Source of the DNA: Gymnorhina tibicen
Lineage: Eukaryota; Chordata; Aves; Passeriformes; Artamidae
Assembly: GCA_013399875.1 (NCBI GenBank)
Contig: VXAZ01018984.1
Coordinates: 9,078,206-9,142,205, forward strand
Direction: 5' to 3'
DNA length: 64,000 nt
The notes beneath the pieces were generated by a model. It worked only from the letters and a program-made list of their open reading frames with translations. It ran no database searches and was not told the origin of the DNA. The translations under genes were made by a program, and so were the position numbers. Below are positions 12,161 to 22,223 of the stretch, in pieces (the stretch's first letter is position 1; each line of letters begins with the position of its first letter).

Positions 12161-15103
12161 AAATGTTAGGGAATTACCCTAACATCAAATAGCAAAATTA
12201 AAAAGGAAATAAATAAATTAAATTACTTCAAGATCAGTCAGAACCTTCTAACTTGTAGTTGTCCAGGTCAGTCCTTCCACATTTTGTGCAGCTGTAATAA
12301 AGACCTAACCAAAATAAGGTCTTTTCATTTGTTGCTCTGAAAGCAACTGGAAAAAGGGGGAAATACCAATCAGATAGTGAAGCATGAATAGCCCTATTTA
12401 TACTTGATGTGAGTAATAAGTACGTGGAATTGAAATAAGATGCCTCAGTGGCCTTGTGGTCTGCGCGAGGAGGCAGAGTTTCATTGAATCAAAGATCTGG
12501 AGTCCATTTCCTCCTGCTGCAGCATCCTGGTTGCCATTAAACCGACTGCTTCTGTTCTCTCTGCCTTGGTCATTGCATGTGGGTGACAAGGAAAGCCATG
12601 GTACAGGCAGATGCTCATCAACAACATCAGCCAGAAAAATAACTTGGAATGCAAAGAGCTCAGTCTAACCCTTTTCCACCTTTCTGAAGCAAGAGAGAGA
12701 CACGGCCCCACCATAACAGCCTGCCTGTTCGTACAGCATTGGGCAACAGCTTCCAGACAGGACCCAGTATTTAATGGGATGCCAGAAATGAATGTGTCTG
12801 TACGCCAAGCTCCTCACATAGGCACAACCTAGCAGCGTCCTCAAAAAATCAGGCTGCTGAAATGGTTGAATATTGCTCCTCACTATTTCAAGCATTTGTA
12901 CCTTGAACTCATTGAATCCATGTGCACTAGATCACATCCAAACTTAACGGTTTACAATTGTTCATGAGCATACGTTATAAATGGATTTTTTTTTTTACCC
13001 CAAACTGAAAAATATTTATCATGGTAGTTATGAAATCGCTCTCTACATTTTAAAACCCTAAAACACTAGGGTTGAAAAACATATCTAAACTTAAAAAAAA
13101 AGTTACCTCCTTCCCGATGGCCTATTTGCAGTAGGCTTGGCATGAGACAGAAACTGGTAGCAAACATGGTGATTAAATAACAAAATCTGAATATGTGCAG
13201 TTTTCTTCTCTTTCAGCTAAAATGTTGTTGGGATCAGAAGAAACATTTGCTCCTCATTCTTAGTGAGGATTTTTTCTGTGTATTAAGTCAATTAAATCTT
13301 AATTGGGTGATTCCCTGGTTCTTTATTTAAAACCGAGCAAGCAAAAAGATGGAATACAAACAGTGTGAAAAGGCTGGACTTTATATTTTATGTGCACCCA
13401 TATGGCATGCAGGGTTGCTGATTCCAATAATACCAATTCTGAACTAAAAAAACCTCCATAATTTTGACAGCAGTCAAATGGGAACTGCTGAAGGAAAGTT
13501 GTTTATTATCCTGGAAATTTCCCCACTCCTCGAAGTGGCACACCTATCTCCTGCATCCCAGTTTCAACCAGCTACTGTTAGTGGTGTTCCCTGCATCCCA
13601 GAGCTTCTCCGTGGAGCAGAGGGACAGGACTAGTGTGGGGGTGGGTGGCACTTTTCCATTGTGTTAAATTAGTTCAGCACACTATAGACGTGATTAGCTA
13701 CGATGCGTCAGCCTTGTTTACAACCAAGTTCTTTCAAGGCTTTATTTTACCAATTTGTAAAGTGGTGAGTAATACTGAATTTTCCTAAGCATTTCCATTT
13801 TCGTAATGGCATCATAGTTGAGCAGTTTCCAAATTAGTAACAGTTATGTCACAACTACTCTACTGAGAAAGTGTGTTTACTTTTCATTAGAAAATGAAGA
13901 ACGAAGTGATGGATAAATCGCGCATCTGCACCAACAGAAGTCATCTGCAGATCCATGGCTAGCACCCAGGCTCCTTAAATCCAAGGTTAATCTATTATCC
14001 ACAAAACTCACAGCCCATTACAGTAACGACAGCTACAAAATGGTGGTTTGCATTAATATTTCAACATTTCTGGTTGTGAGTAGGACAGCAGAAACAATGC
14101 ACACGGTACAGAGCAAGGCACCCTTGATATGGTATGAAGTTGACTGTGACTGCACTTAGGAGCTGCTACAATTCAGACCAACTGGAGGCATTAAAACTGC
14201 ACCAGTGCCTTACAAGGCAGGGTCCGTGAGTCTGCTTGCTGCAAAACTCAACTGTGAGGGAAGCGATGCAACACTTTGCTGAATATCTCATTCAAACATG
14301 CAGAGTGCATAAGGAAAGCCAGAATCCTTTTTGTACGTGTGGAAATACCTTTCAGCAGTGCACTCTCACTGCCAGTCTTAGCAGTTGCACAGAAGAGACT
14401 AAGCAAAAGGAAAGGAGTCCTCCAAAGCACTCAAGAAATTTCTGGGTCAATGGGAATCACAGCAGCACCCAGTCCTAAGTGTTTTAACTGATGTAAGAAC
14501 ACGAGAAATTAATAAAGCCAAGCTGCGAGAACCAATTTCATCTAATATTGCTTGTAATCAGTACCAAGAAGATGCAGAAAGTCAGCAGACAGAGTTTGGT
14601 GAAAGGCCAGGAGGTTAATTTGTCATTTGCATAAGTCATTTAGAAGAAGAAACTATTTAAAATTATGTATCCATGACACATTACACATGAATAGATGAAC
14701 AGTAATCTTGAATAATAGTCTGGTGTGTATGTGCAGAGGAGGGGGAAGGAAGTTGCTTTTATAAAAGAGCATAATTTGCAAGCATTAGAGCAGGGGGCTG
14801 AAACTGCCCAGGTTACAGACTACAAGATGTGAAGGAAAGCAATTTGAAGATGCTGCTTCACGGCAGTCATTGTGTTTCGTCCCCAGCTTGAAGAGATAAA
14901 GGAACAAGTAGCCTTGTATGTACATCCTACAAAGTTCCATTGCAGCAGTGGTCCTGATGGGGCCATTCTACCACCCAGAACAGCTCATTTTTCTCCAGAC
15001 TATTTTATGCCATTGTCTTTTAAAATATCGCTGCAGAAGCACAGTGTTTCCATCATGAAGAGGTGTAAAGAGAGAGCTGATCTGCCCAATGGTTGAATGT
15101 GAT
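12161..15103. other. gene-free stretch, nothing recognised
   Basis: AT-leaning unique sequence. Short open frames occur on both strands near 12400-12900 and 14230-14490, overlapping one another. A T12 run lies near 12987. A perfect octamer word ATTTGCAT lies at 14625-14632, but such words are expected by chance in 64 kb. No repeat family or RNA gene was recognised. Confidence 0.5.
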
Positions 15104-15130
15104 GGGAGGGCAGGGGGAGATGGGAGGGGG
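15104..15130 (+). other. G-quadruplex motif
   Basis: Five G runs of at least three (GGG, GGG, GGGGG, GGG, GGGGG) are separated by loops of 1, 2, 4 and 1 bases within 27 bases. This satisfies the usual G3N1-7 definition with a spare run. It lies in AT-leaning, otherwise unremarkable sequence, so no promoter context is visible. Confidence 0.9.
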
Positions 15131-17615
15131 AGACACACAACTTCATTTTCCCTGAAGAGCAGTGTGAGATTTCCAATCCTCAGCTTTAACACATAAAATA
15201 TTAAGAACCAATTTTCAGCTGCACCTCTGTCACTTCCATTATCATTCTACACGTCCAGAGGTGATAATGGACTCAGTAAATTGCAGCCTCTTTCCATCCC
15301 AGACCACAAGGGCTTTCACCTGGGGACAAGTCTGCACAAGGGGTGGCCCAGATATATGCTAATGGCATCCAGCAGCAAGGAGCTAGGGAAGACAACAGGA
15401 TGTGTTCAGAAAAACAAGGTGCCCTATAACAAAGGCAGGAAAACAAATGCCTAGGAACAAAGGGAAATCAAAAAGGAGTGAGCTTGTTCCCCAAAGTTAC
15501 GCACGTATTGCTATCCTCACAGATTTTGGCTGCAAATACACTGGGCAGTCAAACTTCTTTTCATTCATAGCACATCCTATTGGAGCTGCTCACTGCTGTG
15601 GTTCAGCCACAGTGCCAAACAGTACTGAGAGCAATGATTTTTTAATTACGTTGTGACAGCAATATGGACCGTGGCATGGCTGATGACAGAGCTGCAACTG
15701 GCATTCAGCACGTCCACTGAGCTCACAGGCATGTTTCAGAGCCAGGCAAACAAACGCCACTCACAACAAAACACTGCTGCTGCCAGCTGCAGCCTTTGTG
15801 TGCTCCCAGCTCTGCTTCAGAGCCTGGGACATCGCACTTCTGGTGACACACACTGAATTACACAGGAAACCACCCAAAAAGTTTGTGACTTTTAAACAAT
15901 GACAGCATAAAACAGCCTCCATGGATCATAAGCATAAAAGGTATCACTTTCTTTCCCATATGTGGAACAAACCCAAATCTCAAATCCATCAAGCAGATGG
16001 AAAATGTCCACTTGGTATTAACAAAATTGGGATCACGCCCAAAACACTGCAGGGCTGTCCTGTTTTAATGAGCAGCCTTCAAGGAATAAACTGCAAAAAT
16101 TGCAAGCCAGACCACAAGGATGTTGGTCAGTACTGGGAAACGCTGAGTGGTTACCTCCATCAGGGCTGCACAACCCAGTCTGTTTGGGTCGTGGGGACAG
16201 CATCCCTCCTGCTCAGGTGCCATGAGCACTGCATTTTATTTCCCTGAACTGTGACATCTGTTAAAGCCTCCATCCTGCCACACAGCTGAAGAAGGCAAAG
16301 TACACTTTGCTACTACATGCTGTACTTCAGAAGCTACTATTTAATTATGTTTTTTTCCCTGGCAAAGCATTGTTCATGCATAACAGGAAAACAAGGACAC
16401 CTGGAACACAGCTAGCACACCAACATGTTATTTGGTTCCCCATTCCCTCAGATGCAAAACCAAGCTTTACAGTTTAGATGACCAGCAGAAGTGGGAAAAG
16501 TATGGACTGCTAAATTCTGAGAGTTCAAGAAGTCACATTTTACGTGGACTTGAATGTCATGGCACCACAGTTCACTAATGTCACTTAGTGAATATGCAGC
16601 CCAGAGCTCTATGCAGCCCACTAACAGCAGCAAAGAACTATAATTTACTTGCTTCCACTCAGGCATCGCATCCTTATACACACCTATCAGCATATCAGCC
16701 CTTAACAATCTTTAAACATTTTTGTCTCTGCTAAGCTTTGCATCGCCTTTATCTGCACTTGTATTGCACGTGCTAACAGGTATATCATGCATAGCATGAT
16801 ATTATTTTAGGAAATCAAACAGCAACACTTGAGCCAAGCTGTAAGCTGGCCACAATTAGCTCTCATAAGAATTACAATTTTGAAAGTTCATGAGGTTGGA
16901 TTACTGCAGCTGCATTTCAACAAGTACTAATTTTGCATGTGCCAGTCTCCTCACAAAAATTTCATTTCTATGAATTTTTAATGATGCAAAGCAATTTTTT
17001 CAAGGTCACCGAGAGACCAAGCAGTTATTCATACATTAAATTTGCGCACAGTTTCTTGGCAGCTCTGCAAGAAAGTGAGCAAGGATGGTGTATGGTGGCA
17101 GTTGGGGGAGGAAAGAATGATGGGGTAAAAGAGCAGAAAGAAAGTTGAAGAAAAATCAGGCAACAAACTTGGCGGAGAACTAACTTTGAAAACAAACTCG
17201 TGGGGCTTATTCTGGTCCTAAAAGGGGAAAGGACTGAAACTTGTGCTTTGGGCACATATGTAAACATTTACATATATCCCCTTCTTAGCATTTTATTTTG
17301 TAAATAAAAAGGAGACTGGGGAGTCATTAAACATTTCATTTTATTTTGGATTTTTAAAAAGTCCATTTATGTCACAGCAGATTTTCCAGTAACCTAAATG
17401 TGACAGTATCGAAATAGCTGCTTTACCTTATTAACCAGTTCTGTGAAAAAGCTGGCACGACAGTGACGGAAATTAACAATTCAAGTGGTTCTGGCAGCCA
17501 CGAGAGTGCCCGCTTCCAAATACTTCACCTCCTAACATCACCAAAATCTTATGGGAGCTCAGTGCCTGACAGGCATGCAGCACCACCACCCTGTAAGTGG
17601 TTTGGGACAGACAGC
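15131..17615. other. gene-free stretch, nothing recognised
   Basis: Unique sequence with short open frames only (longest 108 codons at 15921-16247). A small palindrome at 16782-16802 is listed separately. No interspersed repeat, RNA gene or CpG-rich patch was seen. Confidence 0.5.
16782..16802. repeat. 9-bp inverted repeat with 3-base spacer
   Basis: ATATCATGC at 16782-16790 is mirrored exactly by GCATGATAT at 16794-16802 around the spacer ATA. It is too short to be a microRNA precursor. Confidence 0.9.
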
Positions 17616-17623
17616 TCCGAGTG

Positions 17624-17663
17624 TTTTTTTTTTTTAATATTCATCAACTATTTCATTTTCTAG
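17624..17663 (+). other. splice-acceptor-like tract
   Basis: A T12 run (17624-17635) is followed by pyrimidine-rich sequence ending TTTCATTTTCTAG, with AG at 17662-17663. A donor-like CGG|GTGAGC lies at 18083. Together they could bound a 419-bp exon on the plus strand, but no open frame runs through it and nothing else supports it. Such pairs arise often by chance. Confidence 0.12.
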
Positions 17664-18348
17664 ACTTCAGGCTGTAATCGTTTAACAGAGCAAGCACTTC
17701 CCAAGAAGAGCGGGTAGATCCCCTACCTCGCTGCTGCAGCGTGTGCTGGGGTAGCCCACACTGCAACATACATGTACGAAATAAATGTAGGAACACGGCA
17801 GGTGAAGCATGGTACCGGGGAAATAATGCAGCCCAGCCTGAGGTCCCGATTCGCCTCAACAAAGTCACCTGTGTCCCCAAGCCTACGTGGTCAGGGCTGG
17901 GCAGTGGCAGCTGGCGCTGTGCAAGAATGTATGTTGTTTCCCCAGCTGGCTTATGTGTTTTCCAGCAGTGGCTGAACAACCCGCGCTGCCTGTTAAATCT
18001 GATCAGGCGGACAGCTTTCCCTATCAAGGAAAGGCTGCTGCGATAAGTGCCGTCCTCATCACCCCTGTCACTCCTCATTCGGGTGAGCAGAGGAGACGCC
18101 CCGCCGGCCGCAGCGACGCAGGCAGCGGGAGAGCTCCAGGAAAACCGCCTGGAGGAATCTTTGGCCTGCGCACACATTTCCGATTCACCTGCATTTAATG
18201 CCATTAATATTTCAGCAGCTGCAGTGCCAGGGTCAAACTGAAATTTTGCACTCTCTGTTTCACTCGGAAATGTCAGTCTCAGACCTTCTGATGGATTTTT
18301 TTTTTCTTTTGAACACTGGTGAATGAAAAACGAAAACAATAGGAGCAA
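17653..18348 (-). other. 231-codon open frame, doubtful as a gene
   Basis: This is the longest open frame in the window. Its start is a hydrophobic Leu/Phe-rich stretch (residues 1-9), and the rest is Ser/Arg/Leu-rich with no domain I recognise. It overlaps several plus-strand open frames and sits over a locally GC- and CpG-rich patch, where stop codons are rarer, so chance is the simplest explanation. I see no start context, no supporting splice sites on the minus strand, and no homology to a family I know. I list it because of its length and its coincidence with the CpG cluster. Confidence 0.1.
17990..18185. promoter_or_regulatory. weak CpG-rich patch
   Basis: About 16 CpG dinucleotides by hand count in roughly 195 bp, in sequence whose flanks are nearly free of CpG. 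The densest part is 18098-18132 (GCCCCGCCGGCCGCAGCGAC-like). It is too short and too sparse to be a secure CpG island, but it could be a small unmethylated regulatory element or a decayed island. Confidence 0.35.
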
Positions 18349-18349
18349 G

Positions 18350-19131
18350 TAGTAAAAAAGGTTACAAAAAGGTCAGAATTCACATTTCCACACCCTGTAA
18401 TTTAAATATAGCTTTGTACAGAACTTGACCTTGCCCTCTGTCTAAGGCTTGAGGTAACATGGAATACAAAGGGTCCACCAGAAACACTGGGTTCTCTCTT
18501 CTCCAGCAAAATCCATGGCAGCACAGGGAGTGAGCTCACAAGCTGCTCTGTACCCGGTGTGTAAACCCACTGCCTAAGAGGAACCTCACCATCCTCTCCA
18601 GTCTTTCTGTAGGCCTGAGACCAGCAGGGCCACATCCTCTGGTGTCGTACTGATCCTAAGAAACACTGGAGATGGGAGGCTCTGGACATTTCCTGAGGTT
18701 CAGGGACAGTGTAATACAGGAACAACACAAAGAGCAGAAGCTAGAACACAAGAGCATCTGCAGACCATCTATGGGACCATTTGAAAGCATGCAAATGCTC
18801 CATGGAGAACATCACAGGAACGGCTGGAATACGGGCCTGATCCTGAAACCTGAAGAAGGGTCAACTTGCATAGAGCTAACGCATCACATGTCACCATTCA
18901 CTGTACCCTGCATCTTACCCTGCAAGCTGTCCCTGATCAGTGCAGGACCAGAGCCTTTATTCACACAAGAAACTCCGAGGTGAGGAAACAAATCAGTGTC
19001 TGTTTCTGTTCACCTTTGCTGAATGCCAGCAGACACACTGCAGAAAGCTGTCAACAAACACAGCTGTATCCACACATGTCCATTCATACAACTAGAGCAT
19101 ATATGCTTAAGTATATAGAAACTGATCACCT
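18350..19131. other. gene-free stretch, nothing recognised
   Basis: Short open frames on both strands overlap at 18402-18983. No repeat, RNA gene or regulatory element was recognised. Confidence 0.5.
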
Positions 19132-19166
19132 ACATATATATACACATATATATATATATATATACA
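19132..19166. repeat. TA-rich dinucleotide repeat
   Basis: TA units interrupted by a CACA step, with about nine consecutive TA units in the second half. Confidence 0.92.
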
Positions 19167-19450
19167 CTGTAGATTCACTTTCCATTTCTTTAAGAGAGGT
19201 ACATTTTAAACCCTCAGATTTCCCTAGAGTTTTTTCACATTCACTTGTGCAAATTGTGATCCTTTTTTGTCAATGTTAATGCTATTTATCTAGGTGGAAA
19301 AAACCCAAACAAAAAAAACACCTTATTTTTTTCTTAAAAACTGAAAGTTAAGGAAAAAACCCCTAAAAGGAGCCTCTCCGGTTCCTGACACCTTTGACAC
19401 TTTGTGAAGACACAATCAATAGAGAAAACCAACCCCAGCAACATGATTTT

Positions 19451-19455
19451 CACAG
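19451..19455 (+). repeat. target-site duplication of the LTR, left copy
   Basis: The five bases CACAG immediately before the 5' TG of the LTR are repeated immediately after its 3' CA. A 5-bp duplication is what ERVL-type integrases usually leave. Confidence 0.7.
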
Positions 19456-19703
19456 TGTTGTGGTTTAGCCCCAGCTGGCAACAAAGCCTCACACAGATGC
19501 TCACTCAGCTCTTTCCTGGTGGAATGGGAGAGAGAACTGGAAGGATAAAAGTGAGAAAACTCCTGAGCTGAGATAAAGACAGATTAAGAGGTAAAGTGAA
19601 AGCCACACATGCAAGCAAAGCAGAACAAGGAATTAATTCACCACTTCCCATCAGTTACTAGCTACTGTGAGGAAAATTAACTGCCCCCATCCAAACCAGC
19701 GCA
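19456..19703 (+). mobile_element. solo LTR of an endogenous retrovirus, internally deleted
   Basis: A 248-bp element starting TGTTGTGGTTTAGCCCCAGC and ending CAGCGCA, so it has the TG...CA ends of a retroviral LTR, and it is flanked by a perfect 5-bp duplication. The 5' part (GAGAAAACTC, GAGATAAAGACAG, AAGCAAAGCAGAACAAGG blocks) and the last ~45 bases (TACTAGCTACTGTGA, GAAAATTAACT) match the two ends of an LTR family common in neoavian birds. In that family these ends are separated by several hundred bases. Here they are joined near 19653-19656, so most of the LTR middle, including the promoter region, is gone. No internal retroviral sequence lies on either side. It is therefore a solo LTR left by recombination and later deleted, or deleted before insertion. 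It cannot be active. The family name is from memory and needs a library search. Confidence 0.82.
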
Positions 19704-19708
19704 CACAG
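19704..19708 (+). repeat. target-site duplication of the LTR, right copy
   Basis: CACAG directly after the CA end of the LTR, identical to the left copy. Confidence 0.7.
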
Positions 19709-22177
19709 ACATGCCTAGGTGAAGATTCACTGGCCATATAGCTTGTCTCATCAACTGTGTGTGTTGAAGTGCCTCCTTGCCTTCAGCCAGGAAATGCTCC
19801 ACAGAAAAATGCCCTACTACCTACCTTCAGTTGTGTGCAAGACTCATGGTTTCAAAGGAATGCACTGGTTGGAAAGCTCTGCTCCAAAAGCATGGCCCTT
19901 TCTAAACACCCATCCTTGCAGCTGGGCCACTGTGAGATGCCTCAAGCTACAGTGCCCAGCTGCAGGAGGATGGAGGCACGGCTGCGTCTGGTCTCTGTTT
20001 CCCACATTATTCCCAACGGCACAAACTTCTCTGATCATTAGGAACTCTAGGGAACTTCTGGAGGTGTCAGCAAGTCATAAGAAACCTCAGCAAAAGCAGT
20101 TCAAACAAATAAGTGCTTAATGAACTTGGATGCCCAAAGAGGACTTTGGTTTTCAACATAAATTCGGTTGTTTGATGGTTTTGTTGTTTTGAGGTTTTTT
20201 TTAGCGGGCTCATCCTCAAAAAGGCAGCCTGAAGCAAAAAATGCCTGCTGGTGCTTTTCATCCATACATTGTTTTCTCTCCAGTCACTTACCAGCAACTC
20301 AACAGACCTGACTACTCCTTTCTCTCCTTCAGCATATGGGATCAAATTCACCACTGCCTGACCACCACTTAGAAATGAGCTTTTCACTTATGGTCTGTAG
20401 AAGCTACTGAGCTGTTAAGTGTTTAAATATCTCCCTCCCTTTCTTCCTCCCTCCTGCAGATAAAAAACCTAGACAAAGGAGTGCCAAAATGGACCTCTAA
20501 TTTCTCTGAAGACTGATGAGTCACAGTGGATAGGTCAGCTATAAATTTAACAAGATTCCCAGGAGCACCCTTATGTTCCCTCTAGTACAAAGTATACCAG
20601 AAGTAGTATTAAAAATTAAAACATTAGCTGTTAGTTTTAATGAAAGAAAATTAAATGAATAAATATTAATAATTATATTCCCAAAATAGTCCTGTGAGCT
20701 AAAAAATTAAAATTTAAGTATTTTATGTAAAGAATAAACACTATAAAATTCTAGTTGATTAGGAGAGGTTTGCTTTTCATGGCAAACCATGAGCAAGATA
20801 GAACTAAAGACATGGGTCTCTCCATCCAATGTTAGGGCACTGAAACAGACACTCCAGCGTTATTTTCCCATTTTGAAAAGTGGAAAATAACCCTTTTTTT
20901 GCAGTGGAAAACACATAAACAAAAAAGGCAATATAGGGATCTGATGATCAATCTCAAAACTGCTTCTCTCCCTCAAGATCCCTCTTTATTTGAAACTTGA
21001 CCTAACCTGGGTCTTCAGCATTAGCAAAACTGTGGTGCAAGTCACGCATGTCATAAACCACAAGTGCAAAGCTTTTCTGCTAGCTGACCCTGGGAAATGC
21101 CACAGCAAATCTGATCAGAAGAGATTTTAGCCACCAAAGTGAAAATGATGCCTTGTAAACCACCACCAACAAATTACTCAGAGGAGGGTAGCTTCTGATT
21201 CTCTTTGCTTGTTTGTTGCTCTGTCAGGATGGGGGGAACAGCTGCCTGATGGGGAATTCGTTCATTTTTATTTTCCCAGCTGATTGCCCATCAAATGAGT
21301 GAGGAATACAGTCGAGGTTAGAAATGCTGGATATAAGAGTTCATATAAACTCATCAAAATTAATTTCATTAATTCATCAAAAAATGTGACGATTATCAAC
21401 ACCAGAAGGATTTTCTGACCATCTAACTTATTTTTCAAAGCTTAAAATGTGTTGGGCTTTGTTTTCCTTCTTGATGAAGGCAAGATAGGCAGCTTCCCAC
21501 TTGTCTGTGGTCATTTCCTACACAATTTTACTGTCATAGCATCCTGTCTGTACTTCACATGCTTATGCAGAATTCCAGTAATCATCAGTGATAATTCATG
21601 ATCTGTCTAATGCAAAGAGATAGCTTAGATTGAATTCACATCTAACATCCCTTTAAAAATGGAACTGCAATCATTTTGTGTCTTCCTGTGGGTACTTAGT
21701 TCTGAAGCAATGATAATCTATCTACAGAAGAACTTTTCCAAACTAACTTTCTGTAAAGCAAATTATGGCTCCACATTTTTTTTCCTCCCCTTATTATACC
21801 AGTCCTAATCTTGTAAGCTGGTAAATGGAGATGCCCTGTCCTGTTTTTGCAGAGCTTTTCAGAGCTCAGCATGAGGGCAGGGCTCTGTCAGCCTGCAGAC
21901 AACCATTTGCAAGATCTCGCACTTAAGAAATAACACATTTTCCCTCCCTCATTTGCATAACCACTTGCCACATTTTATTTTGACGCACAGTCCACAGTTT
22001 CAAAGCTAAGGGAGATACAGCTCTGTTTAGGACAAAATTCATGCCAGTGCCATACCATTTACATTTTTAGCTTCCCATTGTGCTGGGAAGGGCAGACTGA
22101 GCAGCTGCAGGGATGAAGTCTGGATCAGCCCCATGTGCTTGGAAGAGTGTTTTGCTGCAGCCACCTGGCAGGTAGCA
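19709..22177. other. gene-free stretch, nothing recognised
   Basis: Unique, AT-leaning sequence, strongly AT-rich at 20590-20760. A 10-bp inverted repeat (GTTATTTTCC at 20859-20868, its complement at 20882-20891) spans a 13-base spacer. An octamer word ATTTGCAT lies at 21951-21958. Open frames are short (133 codons at 19719-20120). No repeat family or RNA gene was recognised. Confidence 0.5.
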
Positions 22178-22223
22178 CCTAGGAGAGAGTTTAAGCACCT
22201 CTGCCCTAGGAGGGAGTTTAAGC
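22178..22223. repeat. 27-bp tandem duplication
   Basis: CCTAGGAGAGAGTTTAAGC at 22178-22196 recurs with one change at 22205-22223, a period of 27 bp. On the minus strand it produces the repeated LNSLLG peptide of a short open frame, which I do not regard as a gene. Confidence 0.9.
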
